DNA from: Curtobacterium sp. MCBA15_001
GTDB taxonomy: Bacteria; Actinomycetota; Actinomycetes; Actinomycetales; Microbacteriaceae
Direction: 5' to 3'
Length of the DNA: 64,000 nucleotides
NCBI RefSeq assembly: GCF_001864835.1
Contig: NZ_MJGI01000021.1
Location: forward strand, 179,822 to 243,821
Shown: positions 31,372-41,185 of the stretch, piece by piece
Numbering within the stretch: position 1 is the first letter of the stretch
How the letters are laid out: each line of letters opens with the position of its first letter
Notes under the pieces: model-generated
What the model was told of the DNA's origin: nothing
Databases searched by the model: none
Seen by the model: the letters and a program-made list of their open reading frames with translations, nothing else
Program-made: the position numbers and the translations under genes

Positions 31372-33860
31372 CGTGCTTCCACTCCCACGTGCCCGGCGAT
31401 CGGCAGCCGCACGACCATCGTGAGACCGCCGCCCGGGGTGTCGTCGACCTCGATCGTGCCGCCCATGCCCTCGGTGAACCCGCGTGCCAGCGCCAGCCCG
31501 AGCCCGAGCCCGGTCTCGTTGTCGGTGTCGCCGAGCCGCTGGAACGGCTGGAACACGTCGTCGCGTTGGGTCTCCGGGATGCCCGGGCCGTGGTCGGTGA
31601 TCCGGAGCTCCACGCCGCCACCGAACGCACTCGCCGCAACCCGGACGCTGGTGCCCTCGGGACTGAACCGCATCGCGTTCGCGAGCAGGTTCACGAGGAC
31701 GCGTTGCAGCAGCACCGGGTCTGCCAGCACCTGTGGGAGTTCGGCGGGCAGGTCGAGGTCGACGTCGTCCGGCCCGAGCTCCAGCTCGTCCAGGGCGGGC
31801 GCGACCACGGTCTCCAACGGGAGCGGCACGGCCGAGACCGCGAGCACCCCCGCCTGCACCCGTGAGACGTCCAGCAGGTCGCCGAGCAGCACCGCGAGCT
31901 GGCCGAGGCTCTCGTCGGCGGTGGCGAGCAGGGCCTCCCGGTCGGGTTCCGAGAGCGCGATGTCGCTGGCCCGCAGTGTCTGCACGGCGGCGGAGGCCGC
32001 CGCGATCGGCCGACGGACGTCGTGGCCGACGGCCGCGAGGATCGCGCTCCGCACCCGGTCCGCCGCAGCGATGCGCTCGGCGTCCACCGCGGCCCGCGTC
32101 AGCTCGCGGTGCTCGACCGCAGCGTCGATCTGTTGCTCGACCACGCGCAGCAGCCGTCGCTGCGTCGGGTCGTCCGGGGCGCCGGCGAACTCCAGGACCG
32201 CACCGGACGGGAGGCTCGTGGTGGCGTCCGGAGCCTCGCCGAACGTGCCGGACGTGGCCGGCACCAGATCCCCCTGCCGGACCCGCAGACCGGTGAAGCC
32301 GAACGCCTCACGCGTGCGGGCGACGAGCGCCTGCAGCGCGTCGTCACCGCGCAGGACGCTGCCGGCGATCCCGATGAGCAGGCCGGACTCGGCGGCTGCG
32401 CGGCGGGCCGTCCGCGACCGCCGGGCCGACCGGTCCACGACGAAGCTGACCAGCACCGCGCTGATCACGTACATGACGAGGGCTACCAGGTGCCAGGGCT
32501 GCTGGACGGTGACCTGGTAGAGCGGTTGCACGAAGAAGAAGTCGAGGCTGAGCCCGGAGAGCACCGCAGCGAAGACGGCCGGGTACATGCCGCCGACCAG
32601 CGCGACGACGAGCACCAGCAGTTGGTAGGCCAGGACGTCCGTGGTGATGGCGTCGGGGGTCCTCGCGAACGAGAGCAGCCAGGTCAGCAGCGGTCCGACC
32701 ACGAGCGACAGGGCGAACGCGGCGAGCACCCGGCCTCGCGACAGGCTGCCGCCGAGCTTCGGCAGCGCGAAGCCGCCGCCCGCCCGCTCGTGGGTGACCA
32801 TGTGCACGTCGATGTCGCCGGACTCGCGGATCACCGTGTTGCCGATGCCGGGCCCGGTGAGTGCGGCGACGATCCGCGTGCGGCGGCTCACCCCGATGAC
32901 GATCTGCGTCGCGTCGATCGACCGGGCGAAGCGCACGAGCGTGCTCGGCACGTCGTCCCCGACGACCTGGTGGTACGTCCCACCGAGCTGTTCGAGCAGG
33001 GCGCGCTGCTTGCCGAGCGCACCGGGGTGTCGCTCGCGGAGTCCGTCGTTCGTGGTGACGTGCACGGCAGCGAGTTCGCCGCCGGACGACCGGGCTGCGA
33101 TGCGAGCACCCCGGCGCAGCAGCGTCTCGCCCTCGGGGCCGCCGGTCAGGGCGACGAGGACGCGTTCGCGGGCCTCCCACCGGTGCTCGATCCCGTGCTC
33201 GGCGCGGTACCGCTTCAGGGCGTCGTCGACCTCGTCGGCGAGCCACAGCAGCGCGATCTCGCGCAGCGCCGTCAGGTTGCCCAGACGGAAGTAGTTCGAG
33301 AGGGCGGCGTCGATCCGGGCGGCCGGGTAGACCAGGCCCTCGGAGAGCCGCTCGCGCAGCGCCTGCGGGGACAGGTCGACGACCTCGATCTGGTCCGCAG
33401 CGCGCACGACGGCGTCGGGGACGGTCTCGCGCTGCACCGTGCCCGTGATCTCGCGCACGACGTCGCCGAGGGACTGCATGTGCTGGATGTTCACCGTCGA
33501 GATGACGTCGATGCCCGCGGCGAGCAGCGCCTCGACGTCCTGCCAGCGCTTGTCGTGCGGGCCGCCGGGGGCGTTGGTGTGCGCGAGCTCGTCGACCAGG
33601 CCGACGTCGGGATGGCGGGCGACCACCGCGTCCAGGTCCATGTCGTCCAGCTCGACGCCGCGGTGGAGTTCGACGCGGCGCGGGACGAGCTCGAGCCCCT
33701 CGACCAGCGCAGCGGTGGCGGCGCGGCCGTGGGTCTCGACGACGGCGACGACCACGTCGCGGCCCTCGTCGCGCAGGCGGCGCCCCTCTTCGAGCATCGT
33801 GAAGGTCTTGCCGACGCCGGGGGCGGCGCCGAGCAGGACCCGCAGTCTTCCTCGCTTCAC
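31368..33860 (-). CDS. kdpD: KdpD osmosensitive K+ sensor histidine kinase
   Basis: 830-aa membrane sensor kinase. Residues 1-210 are the KdpD domain with the Walker-like RVLLGAAPGVGKTFTML and LVDELAHTNAPG; about 230-370 a Usp-like domain; four membrane helices at about 385-490 (GRVLAAFALSLVVGPLLTWLL onward); a GAF-like segment; and a kinase core with AAVGHDVRRPIAAASAA (His acceptor), LVNLLANAMRFSPEG (N box) and DHGPGI. The N-terminus of the DHp motif reads GHDVRRP instead of the usual SHDLRTP. GTG 33860 is used; the frame remains open upstream inside noncoding sequence. Coupled to kdpE. Confidence 0.95.
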   Translation of the reverse strand: MKRGRLRVLLGAAPGVGKTFTMLEEGRRLRDEGRDVVVAVVETHGRAATAALVEGLELVPRRVELHRGVELDDMDLDAVVARHPDVGLVDELAHTNAPGGPHDKRWQDVEALLAAGIDVISTVNIQHMQSLGDVVREITGTVQRETVPDAVVRAADQIEVVDLSPQALRERLSEGLVYPAARIDAALSNYFRLGNLTALREIALLWLADEVDDALKRYRAEHGIEHRWEARERVLVALTGGPEGETLLRRGARIAARSSGGELAAVHVTTNDGLRERHPGALGKQRALLEQLGGTYHQVVGDDVPSTLVRFARSIDATQIVIGVSRRTRIVAALTGPGIGNTVIRESGDIDVHMVTHERAGGGFALPKLGGSLSRGRVLAAFALSLVVGPLLTWLLSFARTPDAITTDVLAYQLLVLVVALVGGMYPAVFAAVLSGLSLDFFFVQPLYQVTVQQPWHLVALVMYVISAVLVSFVVDRSARRSRTARRAAAESGLLIGIAGSVLRGDDALQALVARTREAFGFTGLRVRQGDLVPATSGTFGEAPDATTSLPSGAVLEFAGAPDDPTQRRLLRVVEQQIDAAVEHRELTRAAVDAERIAAADRVRSAILAAVGHDVRRPIAAASAAVQTLRASDIALSEPDREALLATADESLGQLAVLLGDLLDVSRVQAGVLAVSAVPLPLETVVAPALDELELGPDDVDLDLPAELPQVLADPVLLQRVLVNLLANAMRFSPEGTSVRVAASAFGGGVELRITDHGPGIPETQRDDVFQPFQRLGDTDNETGLGLGLALARGFTEGMGGTIEVDDTPGGGLTMVVRLPIAGHVGVEAR

Positions 33861-33895
33861 GGGCTCATCCTCTCGCGACTGGCTGTGGTGCCGGG

Positions 33896-34498
33896 TCAGC
33901 GCAGCTGCGCCAGGGCCAGGTTCAGCTCGAGCACGTTCACCACGGGGTCCCCGAGGACGCCGAGCTGGCGTGCCTCGGTGTGCGCGTCGACGAGCTTCCG
34001 CACGGCGGCGTCGCTGAGCCCACGCGCCGAGGCCACACGGGACACCTGCTCGAGCGCGTACGAGGGGCTGATGTCCGGGTCGAGCCCGGACCCCGACGCC
34101 GTGACCGCGTCCGCGGGGACGTCGGCAGCGGCGACCCCGTCGGCCTTCGCGACCGCGGCCTTGCGCTCCTGGATCGCCTTGAGCAGGTCGGGGTTCGTCG
34201 GGCCGAGGTTCGACCCGGACGAGGCGTTCGCGTCGTAGCCCTCCTCGCCGGCAGCCGACGGGCGCGACTGGAACCACCGGTCGGCCTGCCCGCCGTCGAA
34301 GGACTGCCCGATCAGCGAGGAGCCGACGGGCTTGCCGTCCTGCATCACGATCGAGCCGTTGGCCTGGTCGTGGAAGGCCGCCTGGCCGACGCCCCACACG
34401 GCGAGCGGGTAGGCGATGCCGAGCACGACGGTCGCCAGCAGGGTGAGACGGACGGCGACACCGGTGGTGCGCAGGAAGGAACGTGAACTGGTTGCCAT
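33896..34498 (-). CDS. kdpC: KdpC subunit of the K+-transporting ATPase
   Basis: 200-aa single-span protein that stabilises the KdpFABC complex. One membrane helix at residues about 15-38 (VRLTLLATVVLGIAYPLAVWGV) precedes the external domain with VGSSLIGQSF, FQSRPSAAG, GSNLGPTNP and LVDAHTEARQLGVLGDPVVNVLELN, all typical. It starts 2 bp after kdpB. Confidence 0.95.
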   Translation of the reverse strand: MATSSRSFLRTTGVAVRLTLLATVVLGIAYPLAVWGVGQAAFHDQANGSIVMQDGKPVGSSLIGQSFDGGQADRWFQSRPSAAGEEGYDANASSGSNLGPTNPDLLKAIQERKAAVAKADGVAAADVPADAVTASGSGLDPDISPSYALEQVSRVASARGLSDAAVRKLVDAHTEARQLGVLGDPVVNVLELNLALAQLR

Positions 34499-34500
34499 GG

Positions 34501-36597
34501 CTAGAACCCCGGGATCAGAGAGACGACGAGATCGATGAGCTTGATCCCGATGAAGGGGACGATCACGCCGCCGAGCCCGTAGACGAGCAGGTTGCGGCCG
34601 AGGATCGACGACGCCGAGGCTGCGCGGTACTTGACGCCACGCAGCGACAGCGGGATGAGCGCCACGATGACGAGCGCGTTGAAGATGACCGCGGACAGGA
34701 TCGCGGACGACGGGCTGTGCAGGCCCATGACGTTGAGCGCCGCCAGGCCGGGGAAGGCCAGCTGGAACATCGCCGGGATGATCGCGAAGTACTTCGCGAC
34801 GTCGTTGGCGATCGAGAACGTGGTGAGCGCCCCACGGGTGATGAGCAGCTGCTTGCCGATCCGGACCACGTCGATGAGCTTCGTCGGGTCCGAGTCGAGG
34901 TCGACCATGTTGCCGGCCTCCTTCGCCGCGGTCGTCCCGGTGTTCATCGCCACGCCCACGTCCGCCTGCGCCAGGGCCGGCGCGTCGTTCGTGCCGTCGC
35001 CGGTCATCGCGACGAGGTTCCCGCCCTCCTGCTCCCGACGGATCAGCGCGAGCTTGTCCTCCGGGGTGGCCTCGGCCAGGAAGTCGTCCACCCCGGCCTC
35101 GGCGGCGATCGCCTTCGCGGTGCGGGGGTTGTCGCCGGTGATCATCACCGTGCGGATGCCCATGCTGCGGAGCTCGCCGAAGCGCTCGGCGAGGCCGTCC
35201 TTCACGACGTCCTTCAGGTGGACGACCCCGAGCAGCGAGACCGTGCCCGACGCTGCCCGTCGGGCGACCACGAGCGGGGTGCCGCCCTGGTCGGAGATCT
35301 CGGCGACCGAGGCGTCGATCGCCGCGGTGACACTGGCATCGGCGGTGTCAGCCCAGGCGAGCACTGCAGCCGCAGCACCCTTGCGGACCTGTGACCCGTC
35401 CGGCAGGTCGAGCCCGGACATGCGGGTGTTCGCGGTGAACGGCACCTCGACGGCACCCTCGGGCAGCCCCGCGCTCACGCCGTCGGCGATGGCCAGGTCG
35501 ACGATCGAGCGGCCTTCGGGGGTGGAGTCGGCGGCACTCGAGAGCGCCGCGGCCTCCATCAGGTCGGCCTGCGTGACCCCGGGGACGGGCACCACGCGGG
35601 ACGCCCGACGGTTGCCGTAGGTGATCGTGCCGGTCTTGTCGAGCAGCAGCGTGGTGATGTCACCCGCCGCCTCGACCGCGCGGCCGGACATCGCCAGGAC
35701 GTTCCGCTGCACGAGCCGGTCCATGCCGGCGATGCCGATCGCGGAGAGCAGCGCACCGATCGTGGTCGGGATCAGGCAGACGAGCAGGGCGATGAGCACC
35801 GTGATGCTGACCGTCGAGCCGACCATGCCGGCGATGGGCTGCATCGTCAGGCAGACGATCACGAACACGATCGACAGGGACGCCAGCAGGATGTTCAGCG
35901 CGATCTCGTTCGGCGTCTTCTGGCGGGCAGCGCCCTCGACCAGGCGGATCATCCGGTCGATGAACGTCTCGCCAGGGGTGGAGGTGATGCGCACCACGAT
36001 CCGGTCGCTGAGCACGCGGGTGCCGCCCGTGACGGCGCTGCGGTCACCACCGGACTCGCGGATGACCGGCGCGGACTCGCCCGTGACGGCCGACTCGTCG
36101 ACCGAGGCGATGCCGTCGATCACGTCACCGTCACCGGGGATCACCTCACCGGCGACGACCACCACGACGTCGCCCTTGGCCAGGTCGACCGAGGCGATGT
36201 CCTCGGTCGCGTTGGCCGTGGCGGCGGGGTCGGCGGCGTCGTAGCCGAGCACGCGCTTCGCGCTCGTGGTCGAGCGGGTCTTCCGGAGCGTGTCGGCCTG
36301 CGCCTTGCCCCGTCCCTCGGCCACCGACTCGGCCAGGTTCGCGAAGACGACCGTCAGCCAGAGCCAGATCGCGATCGCGATGGTGAAGGCGGAGACGTCG
36401 ACGAACGCCGCCGCGGTGGTGAGGGCTGCGCCCACCTCCACCAGGAACATGACGGGGTTCTTCCACATCAGGCGCGGGTCGAGCTTCCGGAAGGCGCCCG
36501 GGAGGCCCGCCAGCAGCTGTCGGGGCCCGAAGGCGGACGAGCGGGTGGTCGGCTCCACGGCGGTGCGCGGCTCCGGCTCGGAGGTCACAGTGCTCAT
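34501..36597 (-). CDS. kdpB: KdpB P-type ATPase subunit
   Basis: 698-aa catalytic subunit that hydrolyses ATP to drive K+ uptake. The phosphorylation motif [13 protein letters not shown], the TGES actuator loop in [11 protein letters not shown], and [22 protein letters not shown] are intact. The serine-containing [10 protein letters not shown] nucleotide region and [18 protein letters not shown] helix complete the set. Overlaps kdpA by 4 bp. Confidence 0.96.
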   Translation of the reverse strand: MSTVTSEPEPRTAVEPTTRSSAFGPRQLLAGLPGAFRKLDPRLMWKNPVMFLVEVGAALTTAAAFVDVSAFTIAIAIWLWLTVVFANLAESVAEGRGKAQADTLRKTRSTTSAKRVLGYDAADPAATANATEDIASVDLAKGDVVVVVAGEVIPGDGDVIDGIASVDESAVTGESAPVIRESGGDRSAVTGGTRVLSDRIVVRITSTPGETFIDRMIRLVEGAARQKTPNEIALNILLASLSIVFVIVCLTMQPIAGMVGSTVSITVLIALLVCLIPTTIGALLSAIGIAGMDRLVQRNVLAMSGRAVEAAGDITTLLLDKTGTITYGNRRASRVVPVPGVTQADLMEAAALSSAADSTPEGRSIVDLAIADGVSAGLPEGAVEVPFTANTRMSGLDLPDGSQVRKGAAAAVLAWADTADASVTAAIDASVAEISDQGGTPLVVARRAASGTVSLLGVVHLKDVVKDGLAERFGELRSMGIRTVMITGDNPRTAKAIAAEAGVDDFLAEATPEDKLALIRREQEGGNLVAMTGDGTNDAPALAQADVGVAMNTGTTAAKEAGNMVDLDSDPTKLIDVVRIGKQLLITRGALTTFSIANDVAKYFAIIPAMFQLAFPGLAALNVMGLHSPSSAILSAVIFNALVIVALIPLSLRGVKYRAASASSILGRNLLVYGLGGVIVPFIGIKLIDLVVSLIPGF

Positions 36598-38276
36598 GAG
36601 AGTCCTTCTGCGAGGGGTCCCAGTGCCAGCACCGGGAAGTAGGTGAGCGCGGTCACGATGACGGCGACGGCCGCGAGCAGGCCGATGAACAGCGGCCGGT
36701 GGGTGGGGAGCGTGCCGACGGTCGCCGGCACCTTGTCCTGGCTGGCGAGCGACCCGGCGAGCGCCAGGACGAACACCATCGGCACGAAGCGGCCGAGCAG
36801 CATCGCGACGCCGAGCGCCGAGTTCATCCAGGTCGTGTTCGCGGTGAGCCCGCCGAACGCCGACCCGTTGTTGTTGCCGGCGCTGGTGAACGCGTAGAGC
36901 AGCTCGGACAGGCCGTGGTTGCCGGGGTTGAACACCGACGTGCCGAGGACCTGCTCGCGGACGCCCGGTGTCACCAGGCTGAGCGCGGTGCCGAGCAGCA
37001 CGACCGTCGGCGTGACGAGGATGTACAGCGCCGCGAAGGTCATCTCCTTGGCGCGGATCTTCTTGCCGAGGTACTCCGGCGTCCGGCCGACCAGCAGGCC
37101 CCCGATGAACACCGTGATGACCGCGAGGACGAGCATGCCGTACAGGCCCGACCCGACGCCGCCGGGGGTGACCTCGCCGAGCATCATGTTGAGCATCGCC
37201 ATCATGCCGCCGATCGGCGTGTAGCTGTCGTGCATGGCGTTCACCGCGCCGGTGGAGGTCGACGTGGTGGCCGTCGAGAAGAGCGTCGATCCGAGGATCC
37301 CGAACCGGACCTCCTTGCCCTCCATCGCGCCACCGGCCGCCTGCGTGGCGGACCCGCCGCCGGCGAGCTCGGCGATCGACATGACCGAGAGCGACACCAG
37401 GAAGATCGTCGCCATGACGGTGAGGATCGCGTACCCCTGGCGCTTGTCGCCCACGATCCGTCCGAAGGTGCGCGGGAGCGAGAACGGGATCGCGAGCATG
37501 AGGAAGATCTCGAACAGGTTCGTCCAGGCCTGCGGGTTCTCGAACGGGTGCGCCGAGTTGGCGTTGAAGTACCCGCCGCCGTTCGTGCCGAGCTCCTTGA
37601 TGGCCTCCTGCGAGGCGACGAAGCCGTTCGGCAGGTGCTGCGTGCCACCGACCAGCGTCGTGACGTCGGTGCCGGCGCCCCACGACTGGATGACGCCACC
37701 GGCGACCAACACGATCGCGGCGACGAAGGCCAGCGGCAGGAGCAGCCGGCCGGTGCCGCGGACGATGTCGGCCCACACGTTGCCGATCGTCCCGGCGCGC
37801 CGACGGGCGAAGCCGCGCACCAGTGCCACCGCGACGGCGAGGCCGACGGCCGCGGACAGGAAGTTCTGCACCGCGAGGCCGGCCATCTGGACGCTGAAGC
37901 CCAGGGTCGCCTCGGGCGAGTACGACTGCCAGTTCGTGTTGGAGACGAAGGACGCCGCCGTGTTGAAGGCCAGCGACGGCCCGACGTTCGGCAGCCCGAG
38001 GTCGCCCGGCAACACGACCTGGATGCGCTGCAGCAGGTACACCACCAGCAGGCCGACGACGCTGAAGAGCAGGACGCCGCGCAGGTACGTGGCCCAGGAC
38101 TGCTCGGCGTCGGGGTCCACACCGATCACGCGGTAGATGCCCCGTTCGATGCGGCCGTGGTGGCCGGACTCGTAGACGCGGGCCATCCAGTCGCCGAGCG
38201 GGCGGTGCACCACGACGAGCAGCAGGACGAGGACGGCGACCTGGGCGATGCCGGCCCAGACCGTTGCGGTGCCCAT
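36594..38276 (-). CDS. kdpA: KdpA K+-channel subunit
   Basis: 560-aa membrane protein with ten predicted helices and four selectivity-filter loops; [32 protein letters not shown] and [13 protein letters not shown] are three of the filter signatures. It selects and passes K+ into the KdpFABC complex. Its ATG overlaps the kdpF stop in TGATG, so translation is tightly coupled. Confidence 0.96.
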   Translation of the reverse strand: MGTATVWAGIAQVAVLVLLLVVVHRPLGDWMARVYESGHHGRIERGIYRVIGVDPDAEQSWATYLRGVLLFSVVGLLVVYLLQRIQVVLPGDLGLPNVGPSLAFNTAASFVSNTNWQSYSPEATLGFSVQMAGLAVQNFLSAAVGLAVAVALVRGFARRRAGTIGNVWADIVRGTGRLLLPLAFVAAIVLVAGGVIQSWGAGTDVTTLVGGTQHLPNGFVASQEAIKELGTNGGGYFNANSAHPFENPQAWTNLFEIFLMLAIPFSLPRTFGRIVGDKRQGYAILTVMATIFLVSLSVMSIAELAGGGSATQAAGGAMEGKEVRFGILGSTLFSTATTSTSTGAVNAMHDSYTPIGGMMAMLNMMLGEVTPGGVGSGLYGMLVLAVITVFIGGLLVGRTPEYLGKKIRAKEMTFAALYILVTPTVVLLGTALSLVTPGVREQVLGTSVFNPGNHGLSELLYAFTSAGNNNGSAFGGLTANTTWMNSALGVAMLLGRFVPMVFVLALAGSLASQDKVPATVGTLPTHRPLFIGLLAAVAVIVTALTYFPVLALGPLAEGLS

Positions 38277-38365
38277 CAGAACTGCTCGGGACGCACGAGC
38301 GCCCAGACGAGGTAGACGAGTGCGGCGATGCCGAGGACGGCAGCGACGATGGTGATCACGATCAC
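38276..38365 (-). CDS. kdpF: KdpF small membrane subunit
   Basis: 29-aa single-helix protein: [20 protein letters not shown], then WALVRPEQF. The PEQF-type C-terminus is the hallmark of KdpF, which packs beside KdpA and stabilises the complex. It is read from GTG 38365, with its stop overlapping kdpA (TGATG) and its start overlapping the stop of the preceding 27-aa gene. Confidence 0.88.
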   Translation of the reverse strand: MIVITIVAAVLGIAALVYLVWALVRPEQF

Positions 38366-38445
38366 AGTCGCTCCACCCCCTTGGCGATCAGTGCCACCAC
38401 GCCGAACACGGCGAGGACACCGGCGACGACGAAGACGTCGAACAC
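38362..38445 (-). CDS. 27-aa membrane peptide at the head of the kdp operon
   Basis: GTG 38445 opens a 27-codon frame encoding [20 protein letters not shown] then AKGVERL, one hydrophobic helix with a short basic tail. AGGAG lies 7 nt upstream and the stop overlaps the kdpF GTG, so it is positioned as a true first gene of the operon. Comparable tiny proteins precede kdpF in other actinobacteria, to my recollection. It may be an extra subunit of the pump or a translation-coupling leader. Confidence 0.7.
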   Translation of the reverse strand: MFDVFVVAGVLAVFGVVALIAKGVERL

Positions 38446-38502
38446 GTGGGACTCCTGGAGATCTGCGGTTCCGCGGCGGATGCCGTGGACGGCACCGTGT
38501 GT

Positions 38503-38532
38503 GGTGCCGGAACCGATCGTGGATCCGGCACC
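38503..38532 (-). promoter_or_regulatory. Stem-loop in the kdp leader
   Basis: GGTGCCGG (38503-38510) and CCGGCACC (38525-38532) form a perfect 8-bp stem with a 14-nt loop, about 60 bp upstream of the first kdp start codon. It could shape the leader RNA. No known riboswitch motif was recognised. Confidence 0.4.
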
Positions 38533-38547
38533 GGGCCTCCAGGACGG

Positions 38548-38564
38548 TCCTGACGGGTTCCTAA
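38548..38564 (-). promoter_or_regulatory. Candidate KdpE-binding direct repeat
   Basis: On the minus strand TTAGGA and TCAGGA are spaced 11 bp start to start, the arrangement expected for tandem binding of an OmpR-family regulator. The repeat lies about 105-120 bp upstream of the first kdp gene and overlaps the stop region of the WYL gene. Assignment to KdpE is inferred from position. Confidence 0.45.
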
Positions 38565-39517
38565 CGCTCCGATACGCGACGCATGCGGCTTGCTGACGCC
38601 CGCGCTGCGGCGCGGAGTTCCGGGGGTCCGACGATCGTGAAGTCGGTGTCGAGCGCTGCGAAGCGGGCCACGAGCGCGTTCCAGGACCAGGAGCCCGCGG
38701 TCAGGCGGCAGGAGGTCGGCCCGGTCGCCTCGAGCACGGCGTCCGCATCCAGGTACGGCGCGACCGTCCGCGCCGCGACGGGCAGGTCGACCGTGCCGCG
38801 GCAGGGCCAGGCGTCGATGACGTCCGAGCCCTTGAACCGTGCCGCGACGAACGCAGCCGGGTCACCGCTCGGCACCGGACGCGGGGTGAACGGACGACCG
38901 GTCGGTGCCCGCGGGGTGATCCGGTCCACGCGGTAGGTGCGCCAGTCCTGCCGCTCGTCCTCCCACGCCAGCAGGTACCAGCGGCCGTTCCGGGCGACGA
39001 CGGCGTGGGGTTCGACCCGGCGGGGCGGTCGGCCGTGCTGCTCGTCGTCGCCGTACGCGAACCGCAGCACCTGCCGGGTCCGGACGGCGTCACTCACGGC
39101 GACCAGCACCTCGGGGTCCACCGTGGTGGTGCCGGGGGTGGCGACGACGTCGACGGCGTCGACCCGGTGCCGCAGCCGCGCGGGCATGACCTGCCGGACC
39201 GCGGCGAGCGCCCGCGCTGCGGACTCGGCGATGTCCGCACCGGAGGCCGGGGCGACGGCGAGTGCCAGGGCGATGGCGACCGCCTGCTCGTCGTCGAACA
39301 GCAGCGGCGGCAGCTCGGACCCGGCGGACAACCGGTAACCGCCGGCCGGGCCCTTCAGCGCCTCGACGCGGTAGCCGAGTTCGCGCAGCCGGTCGACGTC
39401 GCGGCGGACGGTGCGCGGGCTGACCTCGAGGCGCTCGGCCAACACGTCGCCCGGCCAGTCACGGCGCACCTGCAGCAGGGAGAGCAGCGCGAGCATGCGT
39501 GAGGACGGTCCGGCCAT
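38561..39517 (-). CDS. WYL-domain transcriptional regulator (DeoR-type HTH)
   Basis: 318-aa regulator. Residues about 5-60 are a helix-turn-helix (LLSLLQVRRDWPGDVLAERLEVSPRTVRRDVDRL), and residues about 140-215 hold the WYL domain, seen in RWYLLAWEDERQDWRTYRVDRI. The C-terminal WCX part completes it. WYL domains sense nucleic acid or ligand. The divergent VOC gene, 62 bp away, is the likely target. Its 3' end runs up to the kdp promoter region. Confidence 0.9.
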   Translation of the reverse strand: MAGPSSRMLALLSLLQVRRDWPGDVLAERLEVSPRTVRRDVDRLRELGYRVEALKGPAGGYRLSAGSELPPLLFDDEQAVAIALALAVAPASGADIAESAARALAAVRQVMPARLRHRVDAVDVVATPGTTTVDPEVLVAVSDAVRTRQVLRFAYGDDEQHGRPPRRVEPHAVVARNGRWYLLAWEDERQDWRTYRVDRITPRAPTGRPFTPRPVPSGDPAAFVAARFKGSDVIDAWPCRGTVDLPVAARTVAPYLDADAVLEATGPTSCRLTAGSWSWNALVARFAALDTDFTIVGPPELRAAARASASRMRRVSER

Positions 39518-39579
39518 GGACTCAGTATCCGTCGAGAAGCGGACACGATCTGACCGCTTCCCTCGGCAGACTCGCTCCC

Positions 39580-40002
39580 ATGACGATCACCACGACACCG
39601 CACCTCAACTTCGACGGCAACGCTCGGCAGGCGTTGGACTTCTACGCGCAGGCGTTCGGCGCCGAGCCCGCGACCATGACCTACGGCGCGATGGGTGCCA
39701 CCGACGAGCCCGCCTGGGCAGACCGGATCGTGTGGGGCCAGGTGCAGTCCGCCTCCGGGATCCGCGTGATGGCCTTCGACGTGTGGCCCGGCCAACCGTA
39801 CGACCAGGGCACGAACGCGTCGTACGTGTACCTCAGCGGCACGGACGCGGACGAGATCACGGCCGCGTGGAACGGCCTGCTCGACGGCGCCGAGGTCCGG
39901 CAGCCGTTCGGCCCCTCCGCGTGGTCACAGCTCGCGGGGCAGCTCCGCGACAAGTTCGGCGTCATCTGGGCGCTCGACGTCGCCGCTCCGCGCGAGGACT
40001 GA
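39580..40002 (+). CDS. VOC-family (PhnB/glyoxalase-like) protein
   Basis: 140-aa member of the vicinal-oxygen-chelate fold, PhnB type. TPHLNFDGNARQALDFYAQAFGAEPATMTYG and YVYLSGTDADEITAAWNGLLDGAEVRQPFGPSAW are the two beta-alpha-beta modules. PhnB-like proteins often serve as binding or stress proteins of unknown substrate. ATG 39580 is chosen as the family starts there. Divergent from the WYL regulator. It ends directly before the TAC-like cassette and so marks the left backbone boundary. Confidence 0.88.
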   Translation: MTITTTPHLNFDGNARQALDFYAQAFGAEPATMTYGAMGATDEPAWADRIVWGQVQSASGIRVMAFDVWPGQPYDQGTNASYVYLSGTDADEITAAWNGLLDGAEVRQPFGPSAWSQLAGQLRDKFGVIWALDVAAPRED

Positions 40003-40083
40003 CCGGTCCCCGCAGCCCTGGTGCGAGGCCGTTGGATTCCAGGTAGATCTGTGGCCTTGGGCCGCCGCGCAGCCAAGGCACCC

Positions 40084-40096
40084 TATGCTCTACTCA
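40084..40096 (+). promoter_or_regulatory. Putative -10 region shared by the two accessory cassettes (copy 1)
   Basis: TATGCTCTACTCA lies 39 bp before the GTG of the toxin gene. TATGCTCTAGTCA occurs at 44667-44679, 41 bp before the first gene of the second cassette. The sequences around the two copies are otherwise unrelated. TATGCT fits a -10 hexamer; no good -35 was seen for either. Confidence 0.45.
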
Positions 40097-40122
40097 AGAG
40101 CGACTACGAGGCCGGGGGAGAA

Positions 40123-40647
40123 GTGGCGAGGGTTCCGATTGCGCGCGGTCGCACGCACATAGTATTCCCCGCGCGCGATGCCGAGGGCGTGCAGCCCGCA
40201 TCCGTAATGCTAGCCGACCTTGCCCGCGGGCAATGGAAGGCTGATACCGATCACCTTGATGGCGACGAGTGGCCCGATACGCGGCAAGTTTCAGATAAGT
40301 TCAAACTTCTTCAAATCATACGCACCTTTGCTGACACCGGCCTACCGACGCACGCACGTGCAATAAACGAACTCGAGAATGGCATCTGGGAGTTCAAGCA
40401 TGGCGTGAAGCGCATGTCATTCTACGAGACAGATGGCAACGGGTCCGTGTTCAAAACTACACAAATTCGGGCCGTAAACGAAAGCCCACGTGGCGAGCAA
40501 GCAAAGTATTGGTGGATACCTCAATTCGCGCCCCAGATCCGCGTGGGGTTCTGCTTTGCCAAAGATGGCAAAACTGCTGGGGCTGATAATATCAGTGAAT
40601 GTGAAAGAGTACGGAAGGAAGACCTTGATTATGACCGAGCAGCCTGA
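40123..40647 (+). CDS. HigB/RelE-like toxin of a TAC-type cassette
   Basis: 174-aa protein. The second half (INELENGIWEFKHGVKRMSFYET…APQIRVGFCFAKDG…ERVRKEDLDYDR) has the strand-and-basic-residue pattern of HigB-type ribosome-dependent mRNA interferases, with an extra N-terminal region. The frame is open back to 40021; GTG 40123 is preferred because the putative -10 ends 34 bp before it, though its ribosome site is close (GGGGGAG). GC content and codon choice drop sharply relative to neighbours, indicating transfer. The stop overlaps the antitoxin gene by 17 bp. Confidence 0.6.
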   Translation: MARVPIARGRTHIVFPARDAEGVQPASVMLADLARGQWKADTDHLDGDEWPDTRQVSDKFKLLQIIRTFADTGLPTHARAINELENGIWEFKHGVKRMSFYETDGNGSVFKTTQIRAVNESPRGEQAKYWWIPQFAPQIRVGFCFAKDGKTAGADNISECERVRKEDLDYDRAA

Positions 40648-41185
40648 GTCGCTCGTTGATCAGATCAACCAGGATCCTGCCGGCCGAGCCGAATTGGCTT
40701 TGGCCACTTACGAGCTTCGAGTTGAAGAACTGTTTCAGGCGCTATTTGAAGACGCGACAGACAGAAAGATTTCGGAAGTTGCGACAGCGCTAGGGGCACC
40801 TGCGGAACGTCTCTCCGCTCTCATCGAAGATTCCAGCCAAGTGAATAGTCAAGCATTCGTGAGATATGCTAGTGTTTGCGGATACCGGCCGGTCCTCAAT
40901 CTGGTGCCGATTAGCGAGGTCGACGCTCCTCTCCCCATTGCATACATGGATTTCGATGCTAGCCGCGTAGATATTTATCGGCAACGCGTTGTAAGCCAAA
41001 GCGGAGTGTTCGACGTCCGGTGGAACCGGCTCGCGCCGATCGATGAGTTCGTTGCGCTTGAAGATATGCAACATGAGTTGACGTTGAATAGCACAAACGG
41101 GACCGTTCGCCGTGATCACATTGAAAGTAGTGATGACCTATGGGAACTCGAATGGAGCGACGAGGGCAATGTCTTCTCCAATTGA
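40631..41185 (+). CDS. HTH antitoxin of the TAC-type cassette
   Basis: 184-aa protein. Residues about 45-95 resemble an XRE helix-turn-helix (KISEVATALGAPAERLSALIED, then VNSQAFVRYASVCGYRP). It continues with an 85-residue C-terminal extension rich in acidic and aromatic residues (FDVRWNRLAPIDEFVALEDM…DDLWELEWSDEG). In known toxin-antitoxin-chaperone systems such an extension makes the antitoxin unstable until a SecB-like chaperone binds it. ATG 40631 overlaps the toxin end by 17 bp, and the stop overlaps the chaperone gene by 17 bp. Confidence 0.7.
   Translation: MTEQPESLVDQINQDPAGRAELALATYELRVEELFQALFEDATDRKISEVATALGAPAERLSALIEDSSQVNSQAFVRYASVCGYRPVLNLVPISEVDAPLPIAYMDFDASRVDIYRQRVVSQSGVFDVRWNRLAPIDEFVALEDMQHELTLNSTNGTVRRDHIESSDDLWELEWSDEGNVFSN

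Noticed and set aside
38446-38560. A c-di-AMP (ydaO) riboswitch upstream of kdp
   Set aside because: The leader is only about 115 bp and none of the conserved ydaO motifs could be recognised; only a simple 8-bp stem-loop is visible.
40021-40122. Upstream extension of the toxin frame to 40021
   Set aside because: The first 34 codons overlap the putative promoter and are of backbone-like high GC, whereas the lower-GC insert begins near 40080.
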